A stretch of 30,203 nt of DNA, from IMG/VR virus record IMGVR_UViG_3300025133_000441, positions 1-30,203 of that record; one strand, 5' to 3'. The stretch comes from a virus. The notes beneath the pieces were generated by a model that saw only the letters and a list, made by a program, of their open reading frames with translations, had not been told where the DNA came from and did not search any database. This document shows, one piece after another, positions 18,601 through 26,470 of this stretch. The first letter of the stretch is position 1, and each line of letters begins with the position of its first letter. A program made the translations under genes and the position numbers.

Positions 18601-21600
18601 GTTGCGTGTTACTTCTAAAGCCAGATAAATAAGAAGGGCTAACCGAGGAGCTAAATAAACTAAATGGGGCAAATATAGAAGACTTACCACCCTTATAACC
18701 AACGGAAGACTTTAAACCTGCACCAGCGTCTGATGTATCCACAAGCGCACCATCAAGGCGCGACTTTGCATTTGGATCAATTACATCGTTGCACTCAGAT
18801 TTAGAATCAATACTAGAGGCTGTAATCCTTAGCTTTAATCCTGATCTATCAAATGCTGATCTAGTTTTGATCTCTGTATGGGTATAATCAAGTCTTTTTC
18901 CTTTTGGAAAATTTGAACCACCATGAATTTCCGGTGATTCATCAACTGTTAATTTATAGGTTTTTGTAAAGTTTCTTAAGGCATATGCTTGTCCTGTATA
19001 AGTTGTTGTGGTGGATGTGGAATCCCTTGAAACTGCAAGAGTTGGACCGCTTCCGCTTTTAAAATCATTTGCCCTGCGAATTGTATTTCTGTCAGTATCA
19101 ACACTCGAAACGCCCGAAGTGATATTAGGATTATTTCGTTCTGTACGATCCAACCACCACTCACAGTTTGAATCTGTTGCGGTGGTGGGGATTGGGGCTA
19201 AGCCTCGTTTCCCAGAATAAAGCATTTCATTGATGCCGCGAAGACCAGCTTCCGGATCACTTGCTTTCATCTCAAGTGTTGGAAATTTATTCCAATATTT
19301 ATTTCGTTCTAGGACATGGCTTTCAACCATATTGCGTAGATCTTCAGTAAAATTGGCTGATGCTGGAATTAACTGTTGGAGCATTAACCCTATCGAAGAA
19401 TCAATCCACTTATAGTATTCCATAAACTTCTCAAAGTCAGGAGTGTTTTGCACTCTTTCGAAGTAAAGGGATCTTAATTTTTCTAAATCTTTATAATCTT
19501 GACGATAACGATTAACTGGCGCACCGATCAAGTTATTGAAAGCAACAATTGTTCCAAAATAATTAATAATTTGCTCTGAAACAATTCCATACATGCTCTT
19601 TTCAAATGCAAAATAGTAATCTATGGGGCGCGAGTCTCTTGCAAAAATCTGATTAGTTGTGTCATCAATGATCGAAACCATATCAGAGCTATTCCCAACT
19701 TCAGGTAGTTGCTGTTTCGCTGACTGAACATATCTGCGGTCAATGGAACCAGTGTCCGATGCTTCAAAGTCGTAGCCCAAGCCAGTGTGTTGATATTTGG
19801 CGATTGGTCCTAACCATCCCCAGCGATTTGCCAAGGACACAGAGCCCGAAGAAACATCGGGAACAACAAATTGTCCCGATGCATTGGAGGTTGTAATCGT
19901 TTCAAAATCCCAATAAAGCGCCAGTGTTTCCATCTGTGGGATGTTAACAACATTGTCTCCCAAAGACTTGCTCATTTGAGATATATAAGCATTTTTATAA
20001 GGATATTGAGAACCAAAATTCTCTACGTCTTGTGAATGAGCCTTAATAACACTATTGTCCAGATAATCCATCCAAACACGAGTAGAAGAAATTTTTGAAT
20101 CGGCTTTCTGTAATGTGCCGCCTGTGAAATTGGTTCTATGAGCACCAACAAAAAATCTTTTATTGGCTGACAGAAATTGCCTAGCGCCAACTGACGAAAT
20201 TGTTGAAGATGCTTGAAAGGAGTTTACAAGAACATCCAAGACGTAATTGTAGCCATTGAATTCAATATCGTAACTGCCAGTCGCACTTCCGCTAACGCCA
20301 TCAGCTTGAGGATACTTAGTGGGCTTTATCTTGACAGCGAAATTCCATTTTGAATCATCATAAACATCTTTGAACACGCTACTGGTTAACAGTGGGAAAT
20401 GTCCGCCTGACGTGCCAGTTAACTGAAAGTACGCATCAGGAGAATGAATATTTGGTCGGGCAGACTGAACTTGAAAGTTTCCAACATCCGGTGAGCCCCA
20501 GTTGCCTGATGTGCCTGAAGTGTGACAGCCGAAGATTGATGCTGTAACAAAATCATTTGAAACATAATAAGGGCTGTTGAAATCCAATTTGTCAGGAAAA
20601 ATTACTTCCGCTTCATATGTGTTCCCGCGAAACATCATCTCGGAACTGGAGCTGATATATTCTCTAGAATTGGTATTTAAACTGGACGTTTGTTGAAAAA
20701 CGGTTGCGTTGAATCTTGTAGACTTATTAAAATCAGCATAACGTTTCTTTATAACCCTAAAATCTTTGTTGTCTTCAAACTTATAAGAAATATTACTGGC
20801 ATATAAGTTTAACTTAACCAATTCCTCATCAATACCATAACATCTGATGAGATTTCTAAATGATTTCTCGGTGCCTTTTGTTTTGAAAATATAATTTAGG
20901 TTGTTGTAAATGTTTTGATAAATTATATTTTTTGTTTCATTTAGCTTTTTAGAATAGCTCTTGACATCGTTTCGGGATGCAAAATATTCTAATGCAGTTG
21001 CGTTCTCTAACACCTCCGATGTTACAAAACCTAAAGAGTTTACAAGTTTGTCGGCAAACGGGTACGGTTTATTACTCCCAGAAGGATATTTTAATTCTTT
21101 TAATTTAGGAACTGCCTCAATTTGCAGTTGCAGTGTATCAAAATAGCTGCCAAGAATTTGAGTAAGATCTTTCAGGCCATCGGAATTATTACTCTCATCC
21201 TCCTCGATTATCCATGCGGGGAAAGAGTGATAAAGGCTGGCGTTATTTTGCTGGTCATAGACCAAACCTTCAGCAGTTTTATCAATTCTTAAACTGGCTA
21301 CATCGGGTTGGTTGGGGTAAACAATCGGATCCTTAAATTCAGACTTTGCTGCTTTGGAAATAACCATCGCAGAACCAGTAAAGCGCGAACCATAAGTGTA
21401 TCCAGTCCAAGCGCCATTGGTGGTTCTACCCGAATAATCTAAAATTATTGCGTCATTTGGAGCTGATGAAGTCGTACTATTAATACCTTCATTGAACTTA
21501 TAGTACACACCCAGATCAAGAGGGTTCTCATAACTATATTTTGTTGACGCAGTTGCAGCATTCGTAACATCACTGTTGGTTCCACCGTTGATAGAAGTGA

Positions 21601-22690
21601 ACCAATATTTACCAATTTTTTCGGAAGTTCTTATCCTTCTCCAATACCGAAAATCGTCTAAAGAAGCTGACAGTTTTGCTGCGCCCAGCGCACCATATGT
21701 GCCTGAAACGGAAGTTACCAGAGAACCGATTGTGGCAATCATTGAACCTGTCACCTGTCCAATGTTTGAACCAGTTACCAAAGAATGTGCCAGTTGACCA
21801 TTGCAATATAACTTGCCCGACATTTGACTTCCAGTATTTTGGAAGGATAAGGCATAATGGTTCCAAGAGCCAGTTAGGGAAATACTGGAGCTTAGGGAAA
21901 TTGTTGTGCTGTGGGGACCAGTAATGTCGTTTCTATAAGAAAAACCTGCGGAGCCTGATCGTAATTCAATATTGAAAACAGGATCCAGAACATCAGCTGA
22001 AGCACCACCTGTTAATTCAACACGGAAGCGACCATAATCAGAATTACCAAAAGTTCCACTGTTCCATAAATCAAAAACAATTTCTTTTGATGACTCATCG
22101 GAGCTGTCATAGTCATCTTTATTTAGCCAAAATTCTAAAGTTAATCCATTATCACCCTGGATCTCAAGGTTATATCTGCCGAAACTAGAAGTGTTGTAAA
22201 GATTATAATCTTTCCAATTATCCCTTAAGCTTCCGTTTGCAGTAGTTGGGTGCGGGGAGCCCTTAACAAAAATATATTCTTTCGATGCGGCAGAAAAAGT
22301 GTCATAACCACCAACGTCTGAAACTGGTGAGCCATAATTTTTCCCAATTAAAATAAATCCATTTGTACGAGGATACTCATTATCAAATAAATGCTTATCA
22401 AAATAAGAGCCTGAGAGGTTCCAGTCGATTTTCTCTCGTAAAGAACCATCATAAGGATATTCATTAGAGATATAATTTATAGAATCAGTATAATATTTTT
22501 CGGCAGAACCATAACGAGCAAAATTGGAAGCCGAAGAGAAGTCGATATAAGGAATGAAGCGACGTTTTTGCTCCAAATTGCTTTTTAAGTAATCTACTGA
22601 TTCTATCTTTGTTCCTTCTTTTTGCAAAGAAGAATCAGATAAAACTTGAGCATTCTTGTTTTTTCCGAAAAGATTCTTTATATCAGACAT
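12671..22690 (-). CDS. Giant LamG / gpI-like baseplate-adhesin protein (3339 residues)
   Basis: One uninterrupted 10-kb frame. By eye, in order: LamG/concanavalin-like domain at about residues 180-370 (LTLEFWLNKDD; GSWNHYALSF; SLDDFRYWRRIRTSEKIG); a helical segment at about 455-640 that includes IYNNLNYIFKTKGTEKSFRN and LIRCYGIDEE, resembling the conserved core of P2 gpI/T4 gp7-type wedge proteins; a second LamG-like region at about 685-925 (NTYEAEVIFPDKL; STRVWMDYLDN); a helical block at about 1030-1145 (FEKFMEYYKWIDSSIGLMLQ); two related SPRY/concanavalin-like sandwiches at about 1640-1775 and 1922-2053; then long Ser/Gly/Tyr-rich beta regions and a more ordered C-terminus (about 3120-3339). 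It follows gp25- and gp6-like genes, which is where gpI/gp7 is expected. Probable role: baseplate wedge fused to glycan-binding, receptor-contacting modules. LamG assignment is fairly sure, gpI-like assignment moderate, overall role inferred. Confidence 0.85.
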   Translation of the reverse strand: MSDIKNLFGKNKNAQVLSDSSLQKEGTKIESVDYLKSNLEQKRRFIPYIDFSSASNFARYGSAEKYYTDSINYISNEYPYDGSLREKIDWNLSGSYFDKHLFDNEYPRTNGFILIGKNYGSPVSDVGGYDTFSAASKEYIFVKGSPHPTTANGSLRDNWKDYNLYNTSSFGRYNLEIQGDNGLTLEFWLNKDDYDSSDESSKEIVFDLWNSGTFGNSDYGRFRVELTGGASADVLDPVFNIELRSGSAGFSYRNDITGPHSTTISLSSSISLTGSWNHYALSFQNTGSQMSGKLYCNGQLAHSLVTGSNIGQVTGSMIATIGSLVTSVSGTYGALGAAKLSASLDDFRYWRRIRTSEKIGKYWFTSINGGTNSDVTNAATASTKYSYENPLDLGVYYKFNEGINSTTSSAPNDAIILDYSGRTTNGAWTGYTYGSRFTGSAMVISKAAKSEFKDPIVYPNQPDVASLRIDKTAEGLVYDQQNNASLYHSFPAWIIEEDESNNSDGLKDLTQILGSYFDTLQLQIEAVPKLKELKYPSGSNKPYPFADKLVNSLGFVTSEVLENATALEYFASRNDVKSYSKKLNETKNIIYQNIYNNLNYIFKTKGTEKSFRNLIRCYGIDEELVKLNLYASNISYKFEDNKDFRVIKKRYADFNKSTRFNATVFQQTSSLNTNSREYISSSSEMMFRGNTYEAEVIFPDKLDFNSPYYVSNDFVTASIFGCHTSGTSGNWGSPDVGNFQVQSARPNIHSPDAYFQLTGTSGGHFPLLTSSVFKDVYDDSKWNFAVKIKPTKYPQADGVSGSATGSYDIEFNGYNYVLDVLVNSFQASSTISSVGARQFLSANKRFFVGAHRTNFTGGTLQKADSKISSTRVWMDYLDNSVIKAHSQDVENFGSQYPYKNAYISQMSKSLGDNVVNIPQMETLALYWDFETITTSNASGQFVVPDVSSGSVSLANRWGWLGPIAKYQHTGLGYDFEASDTGSIDRRYVQSAKQQLPEVGNSSDMVSIIDDTTNQIFARDSRPIDYYFAFEKSMYGIVSEQIINYFGTIVAFNNLIGAPVNRYRQDYKDLEKLRSLYFERVQNTPDFEKFMEYYKWIDSSIGLMLQQLIPASANFTEDLRNMVESHVLERNKYWNKFPTLEMKASDPEAGLRGINEMLYSGKRGLAPIPTTATDSNCEWWLDRTERNNPNITSGVSSVDTDRNTIRRANDFKSGSGPTLAVSRDSTSTTTTYTGQAYALRNFTKTYKLTVDESPEIHGGSNFPKGKRLDYTHTEIKTRSAFDRSGLKLRITASSIDSKSECNDVIDPNAKSRLDGALVDTSDAGAGLKSSVGYKGGKSSIFAPFSLFSSSVSPSYLSGFRSNTQLTNFHEDSYGDDNETPIQGPFTNAHVGGWKYRHQDINTDASDTTLTRPEAWELEAENKRITISSRTFNSALPRATMLRDAYAKRPLNIANLKWGTGSQVAGNYQHDYQIVQTSGRKINNRYFVKSEGFVPDVNFVTASSTYISGVIDFALPRYDLTGSNKFIFVERFSAPGGPEVTRGNLDTNSEEFGIYNELNYRNLTVRNALQSWQTDHCGQFGILSVSGTVEGYRQPRWQDYATLANYHKVNRNGREQSLYKSNYDREIEWINLTNITLSNYNKTLTRATIGNAWSAAAMSSQKLPKNGHIGMEVVSTDGWCFFGLSATSRSPTGASAVEASADMKYAIYLRDIGGGPPANAIYVYENGSSVYFENTTYAAGDRFRIVRDKKVIYYQYLLGTSVKWQTFYTSTVSSEEDLYPSYAVFRDGFEIKNARISNPRYDNWFVQHPIPQSDLQYAWINDSYDATKDQPLGYTGGSHDNDGLVPYTVPSGTTSMTASAVQFSSASNWGFDGITNGASYPVNYVNMLPMLPTSLKSPSAYKYGLFGNIGSKSRVRAGWYDLKNATLTENGTKLTKTSADGWDGAAAGTQELNGNGYLEFVADQTDAYVFVGLNENPPFQFEGGSPSYNAFNDIEYALELAPSSLVQVWENSTAAVFITTISYQVGWKFRITRQYNNIFYQHDNGTDSWTTFYKSSKPIITKLMPDVSIYNEDATISGIVVNVDRDNNIVYPGFCFFTGSDLAASGAINTHFNNLNGPYGYPSWKQIRTGETPVARYHKNNNILSILKSSSTGRTDQYRNFVQPPVEFKYRPLNTVHSAPPGGTVSQPITLRHTYGNNKCFFSEGPTNDGTSDSGSIANWLLQSDTNGSIEVYDRIVADASLDADLSSVEYREIIYPRSTNTGLAQTRGRTSYAEVANGTLNADGTFSASLSNGTNGIDRGPIERRTFWRNQAKYRNRQAGASPGRYKPSKTYYAITGTLPNSQGYSDGFATSIYGMGKTPMVAEYSTYDTVSQRFDGMGTSGSLPPSSFGDMGELNSANYWTLVGLAGTGLSSSLASSGLPYLTANYPTASAYYYHFPKLRTGFLTVPTYIQAGGGNYATNQGFANRPLEWRTEELSGKKPFFDSYEEYAEDIRGLGKSLTVIPEFKISEHMPYYLKNNFRSQNDKVLSLPGGDITSSANAEGGLKVQSGAGWTIFTDERVFDEKFFNDYSNSDFQKYFGEFEGSYPDEKSEITLRCNGVKKLLPYDGFYPQQRSLQLASLLSQSIAPYINGIGWRSGSYTSAGSTHSGALAVQSLLQPYYAPGIMYNTIKSGLSVDWAAFTGSTIDLTLASNFSDTGILSGTANYRIPFESILDPLGNVGLPPSQSVGDSKLFLLNPSYQRGNNTMDDSLYSQVTSPRTPWVSIDGPIRADAMADRNYKSYKASVNNFFAEIPNFFLANNKLSTIYSDHQSDVGPKIIPGETYYIDISLSKTPELVMLKEDERVFPLTGGVPFFDGRLFGPPTIAGDLNVWGKTSLSNGSSYPKASAPAYAPYTPPYFYGESRMTLKFVATTNNSNENFSWSTFFNESTASFINDGMDQMFEDITGSSYNSSNPAPAKISAMNLSSSINWRGISKERKTDQTKAGNVDTVGEIVADKDRWVISPFMETPVLDFSANSYPAATGPRGMWSGYGEIPLSAKGIVLSIKPSLSNLPPYGTGTDLTTLMFDGNSDKREQKLGQVNQFGKDISEAIVAIPYLTRPSADREAFTTENTFLDDRYFFSLKSYPNYLEATEVYDLIKESLEASDGHLAATEDTATNQFFSIFNEKYLGTRQRAIPKSESSVAQMIEKMGNYVIPPELDFNTYNSGNDRIEPFVMYMFEFKHHLDQQDLADIWQGLMPKISTDAKLDSTAISHKRYPIIEFFGDREIPEDIRWMVFKVKKKANKDYYKLTADVTDDEKFSKDFFTTKNGEIPYSYNWPYDYFSLVELANLEVGTKFKK

Positions 22691-22696
22691 GCTTCA

Positions 22697-24208
22697 CTAC
22701 TCTTTTACACGAAATTTAAAAACTTCTGGCTGTTCTTCATACGCGCCGTTAATATAATAGAGAAATTTAATTCCATAAGAATATTTCGGTTCTAACAAGC
22801 GCATATCTAAGTCAAAATAGCTTCCTGATGTGTCATAAGAGAGTTTGGTGTGTTTTTCGCTACCAGTCCCATATGCCACTACATCATAGCTGTCGATTTC
22901 TCGATAAACCTTCCAATAAGCATCTTGAACGAAACTGTTCTCAATTTCTTTCGACGCTACAGAGTAAATAGTTGGGCTCCAATCTTTTAATCGAGTAAAC
23001 AAACGTAACCTCACAAGATCATTGTTGGAATATTCAGACACCAAATTGGTTATGGTTGTAACATAACTGGGGATAGAAAATATATTAGATGCGGCAAATG
23101 ATTTTGGCACAAATGTTCCAGTGTGATAATAAACACTCCCACTAAACCACCGATCATAAGCATAACTTGCAGTGGTAGAAAGCGCAAAGGACGCACTATA
23201 AACACCAGTAGAGACATGACCTCCTGTTACTGGTTGTTGTGGTGTTGTTGTTAATTGATCTCCCCCAGATGCCGAAGTATGGACGGTGACAAAAATACCA
23301 CCCGTGCCAACATCTGCTAGATTTGTGGGCTGACCTCTAACATAGTTGTATAAATAAAGAGTGTTAAGATTGTCTGCTGCGCTCAAATTAGAACTGGAGA
23401 CATAAAAATCTCCTCTATTATCTAGTGTGGAATTGTTCCAGCGAGCTTCAAGGACTGGTCGCTTAAAGAAATATTCGCTTTCTCGGGCAGAAAACCTCTT
23501 AGTATAATAAGAACGACTTCCGCTAGCCTGACTGGAAGTTAACATCAAGCCAATGCCATAATTTGAATAATCACCCGATAACCACTTCTCAACCAAGCCA
23601 GTGATCTTTATTTCGACATCTGCGGTTCCCTCGGTGTAAGATTGTTTATAATTAAATTCGTCATAAACAGACGTACCTGCACCCATCCACGATGCGCTTA
23701 AGAAACTTCCGCCCGAAGCAGTGACGCCCGGAACATTATCTTTGTCTACCCAGGGAGTGTGCGCAGAGGCATTAACCCAGTTAGAACCCGTACCGCCATA
23801 AGTCAGATCTGAATAATTCTCCAGATCGAGCCCGTAGCCCTCCTCCCATGATTGTGAAATCGGCGAAACGACTAGAGTAAAATCCGGTGGTAATGTTTTG
23901 TCGTGAGCAACATTAAAGACTCTTAAATAAAAATCAACACTTCCGCTTGCAGGAATCTTTCCCGCAGTGCGATCTGTTTGAATTTTATACAAACTATTCG
24001 GTGTTGTAATATCAGACGACACAACAGGAAATTGAAGAATGGTTTTTGCTTGCTCATTAGACGAAGAATTTGCTTGCGCATAGATCGAAAAAATCTCTAA
24101 AGAATCAGAACGACCCATGTTAGAACCTGATCCGCGAGTTATTAAGTTGGATTGAAAAGCATTTGTAAGTGTATTGTTCTTAATTGCTGTGTATCTTTTG
24201 ATAGCCAT
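22697..24208 (-). CDS. DNRLRE-type (CBM96-like) virion protein
   Basis: A 503-residue protein. The N-terminus (TAIKNNTLTNAFQSNLITRG, then SNMGRSDSLEIF) has the 'exposed Asn/Gly turn plus strand' pattern of DNRLRE domains. Next come a strand-rich segment (VDFYLRVFNV; VVSPISQSWEEGYG at about residues 110-128) and the hallmark ITGLVEKWLSGDYSNYGIGL at about residues 200-220, close to the 'I-T-x-L-V-x-x-W-x-x-G-x-x-x-N-Y-G' of that family. The C-terminal half is another beta-rich, Ser/Thr-rich region. DNRLRE domains are carbohydrate-binding or surface-adhesion beta sandwiches, so binding to host surface sugars or to a fibre is plausible. It lies 1 base after the gp6-like gene and 6 bases before the giant gene, so all three are likely made together. 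It has no enzyme residues that I can see. Confidence 0.82.
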   Translation of the reverse strand: MAIKRYTAIKNNTLTNAFQSNLITRGSGSNMGRSDSLEIFSIYAQANSSSNEQAKTILQFPVVSSDITTPNSLYKIQTDRTAGKIPASGSVDFYLRVFNVAHDKTLPPDFTLVVSPISQSWEEGYGLDLENYSDLTYGGTGSNWVNASAHTPWVDKDNVPGVTASGGSFLSASWMGAGTSVYDEFNYKQSYTEGTADVEIKITGLVEKWLSGDYSNYGIGLMLTSSQASGSRSYYTKRFSARESEYFFKRPVLEARWNNSTLDNRGDFYVSSSNLSAADNLNTLYLYNYVRGQPTNLADVGTGGIFVTVHTSASGGDQLTTTPQQPVTGGHVSTGVYSASFALSTTASYAYDRWFSGSVYYHTGTFVPKSFAASNIFSIPSYVTTITNLVSEYSNNDLVRLRLFTRLKDWSPTIYSVASKEIENSFVQDAYWKVYREIDSYDVVAYGTGSEKHTKLSYDTSGSYFDLDMRLLEPKYSYGIKFLYYINGAYEEQPEVFKFRVKE

Positions 24209-24209
24209 T

Positions 24210-26012
24210 TTATTTCACACTTCCCTTGATATCACTTTGAGGATATTTTATCTCCAAAACTGCATTTTTGGGAACCACTATATATCGGTCGTCTTCAGAC
24301 ATATTGTCATCAACATTAAAAAGAACTTCATTGGCATATCCTGTTCCTGTTTTTTGAAAAACCTTGACGCGGGTGGTGTCTAATATGCCGGGTGTTTTAT
24401 TTAAGTGTGAAAAGATTTCTCCAATATGGAACGGTTCACCAATTTCGAACTTCCTATCATAAAAAACCGATAGGCTCGCCACGGCAGTATTTAAGACCTC
24501 GAAAGGGTTTGATTCTACCGTTGAAACTGCATCAAATTCAATTCCAATGTTTATTATTTTAGCATCCAAAATATCAACTGTATCATTTATCATCCTCGAT
24601 TGATTCAACCATTGTTTTAAATTTTCTTTTATTGTAGAATTGGATCTAGAAAAATCTCCATTTGAATTCTCAGAGAGAATATAAATGTTCAAATTTCTTT
24701 TCAAAGAACCTTCGTCTTTAAAGATGGCGGCTCTTTTGACTGAGCCATATTGAGGTGGCATTGAATAACATAAGGATTTATAATCTAAAGCAGTAACTGC
24801 TCGATTTTGGGTAGAAAAGACGTTATTAATCCTTTGTTTAAGCTCATCAAGTGTTGGAAGACTTACATCTCCAACAATTGGTTCTTCATTGTTCACTTCT
24901 AAAGAGTTTACAACATTGGACATTTTAGATGTACTTAGCGAATTAGGATTCGCAAAGTCAAACCGAGGCTCTACAGTATTAACAAGAGAGTTCGCGGAAG
25001 CGTTCACATAGCCCATGGTATTCGCTCTATACGTTACTGTGAGGGTTGTGTTTGCCGGAGCTACTCCAAATTTATCTGTGGAAATTAAATTGGTAGGATC
25101 AAAAGAAACGTCAGGCACATAATCCTTTCCATGAACTTTCAAAACAGACTTGCTAGGATCGATTAGGGGATCTGTTGTAACATCCTTTTCACTGCCAAAG
25201 CCGAATTGAATAACTGTGGTGCTACCCAACAACTCAGAAGTGAATCTACGAGGAACTGCGAATGGTCGCATAAGCGATGTTGTTTCAGATGAATTTGCCC
25301 CTGTATTTTGCACTGAACGGTAAACCACATCTTGTGAGAGATAATCCACCTCATAATATTCATTACCCAAAGAATCCTCAATTGAGATAATTTCACTGAT
25401 ATTGGAACCTCCGAGTGAAATGCTAAGAAATTTCTGGAAATCTCCGATGGTAAACTTCTCCTCGTACTCTTGACCAGAGGCTACAAGACCAACAGCTTTA
25501 ATCGCATAAGAAGTGATATTTCCATTATCCTCATCGACAGTAGCAACTACTCTATCATTTTTTGGATCTGCAAAATTAATATCTTCATTCAGAGTAAAGG
25601 CAACTCCGTCAGCAGTCGATATTATGCTTCCCTTTTTTAATATTGGAATATAACTTTCATCGACTTCGCTAGTTGAAGCCCTAGATGGGATTATTATAAA
25701 AAAAGATGCCAAGCCCGATGAGACTGGAGTTCCTTTAAAATGAAACCCTAATTGCCTACCGATCCTTAAAACATTATTATATTCGATAGCCGTATCTAAA
25801 AAAGATTCGTTAACTTCATAATCGAGGTAGAAAGATAAAATGTCACCCACATAAGCCACCATATCGATCATCATTGAACCGAAACCGGCTTCACTAAAGT
25901 CCCTAAAAGTGTTGGGATAATATCGCTTCGCGTATTCTACCAAGTCGTTTTTGATAGTGTTAAAATCGCGAGATGTATATTTGATGGCTGGGTATTGTTT
26001 CTTGGTTGACAT
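24210..26012 (-). CDS. Baseplate wedge protein, gp6/gpJ-like (baseplate J family)
   Basis: A 600-residue protein clearly of the T4 gp6/P2 gpJ baseplate wedge family (T4 gp6 has 660 residues). The N-terminus carries the conserved block YPAIKYTSRDFNTIKNDL, then FRDFSEAGFGSMMIDMVAYV and a helix ending FYLDYEVNESFLDTA (residues 6-72). The baseplate J core at about residues 382-432 contains LPTLDELKQRINNVF and the typical AVTALDYKSLCYSMP. The protein would form the backbone of the wedge and, as a ring of dimers, the iris that opens when the tail contracts. The ATG at 26010-26012 has a good ribosome binding site (AGAGGA) in the 24-base gap after the gp25-like gene. No truncation or frameshift is seen. 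Confidence 0.95.
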   Translation of the reverse strand: MSTKKQYPAIKYTSRDFNTIKNDLVEYAKRYYPNTFRDFSEAGFGSMMIDMVAYVGDILSFYLDYEVNESFLDTAIEYNNVLRIGRQLGFHFKGTPVSSGLASFFIIIPSRASTSEVDESYIPILKKGSIISTADGVAFTLNEDINFADPKNDRVVATVDEDNGNITSYAIKAVGLVASGQEYEEKFTIGDFQKFLSISLGGSNISEIISIEDSLGNEYYEVDYLSQDVVYRSVQNTGANSSETTSLMRPFAVPRRFTSELLGSTTVIQFGFGSEKDVTTDPLIDPSKSVLKVHGKDYVPDVSFDPTNLISTDKFGVAPANTTLTVTYRANTMGYVNASANSLVNTVEPRFDFANPNSLSTSKMSNVVNSLEVNNEEPIVGDVSLPTLDELKQRINNVFSTQNRAVTALDYKSLCYSMPPQYGSVKRAAIFKDEGSLKRNLNIYILSENSNGDFSRSNSTIKENLKQWLNQSRMINDTVDILDAKIINIGIEFDAVSTVESNPFEVLNTAVASLSVFYDRKFEIGEPFHIGEIFSHLNKTPGILDTTRVKVFQKTGTGYANEVLFNVDDNMSEDDRYIVVPKNAVLEIKYPQSDIKGSVK

Positions 26013-26036
26013 ACTGTTCCTCTTTTTAAAAAATAA

Positions 26037-26426
26037 TTAGTTAATCGCCCCATTTACAATAATAGCATCGTTCAACTCTAACGGGATAATGCGATACTCT
26101 ACTTGCACATAGAGTGTGTTAGGTTCAGATGACGAATTCTGAGAAGCTGAATTAAAGACGATATCCGTTATTTCTAGGTAAGGTAAATATTTGTTAATCT
26201 GTTCTCTAATCCTGCTCGCAACTGAGTCATATATGGCGGGATTGTCGTTTTCAAAAAGAAATCTTTTAAGACCAATACCAAAATCAGGATTCATCATCTT
26301 TTCACCGGGAACCGTAAGAAGTAAGTTTTTTAAATTCTGTTTGACAAGAGTTACATAATCGCTTATCAAATCATATCCGGTGATGAGATTTCTGTTAATT
26401 GGCAGTCTTGGAGATAAATAAGGCAT
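26037..26426 (-). CDS. Baseplate wedge protein, gp25-like
   Basis: A 129-residue protein, nearly the length of T4 gp25 (132). It shows the family core: VPGEKMMNPDFGIGLKRFLF at residues 39-58, followed by a helix (YDSVASRIREQINKY) and ITDIVF strand. gp25-like proteins sit at the inner wedge, bind gp6 and contact the first sheath ring, linking baseplate opening to sheath contraction. Older annotations call the family lysozyme-like, but this is a structural protein; no catalytic residues are evident. The gene precedes the gp6-like gene as in P2 (W before J). The ATG at 26424-26426 has an AGAGGGA ribosome binding site in a 44-base gap that follows the large upstream gene. Confidence 0.95.
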   Translation of the reverse strand: MPYLSPRLPINRNLITGYDLISDYVTLVKQNLKNLLLTVPGEKMMNPDFGIGLKRFLFENDNPAIYDSVASRIREQINKYLPYLEITDIVFNSASQNSSSEPNTLYVQVEYRIIPLELNDAIIVNGAIN

Positions 26427-26470
26427 TAAAAATTCCCTCTGTAATAATTAGAACTTTCATTCATTTATTT

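Noticed and set aside
26037-26426. gp25-like protein as a lysozyme
   Set aside because: The old family label suggests an enzyme, but the gene's context and core motif are those of the structural wedge protein and no catalytic residues are visible.
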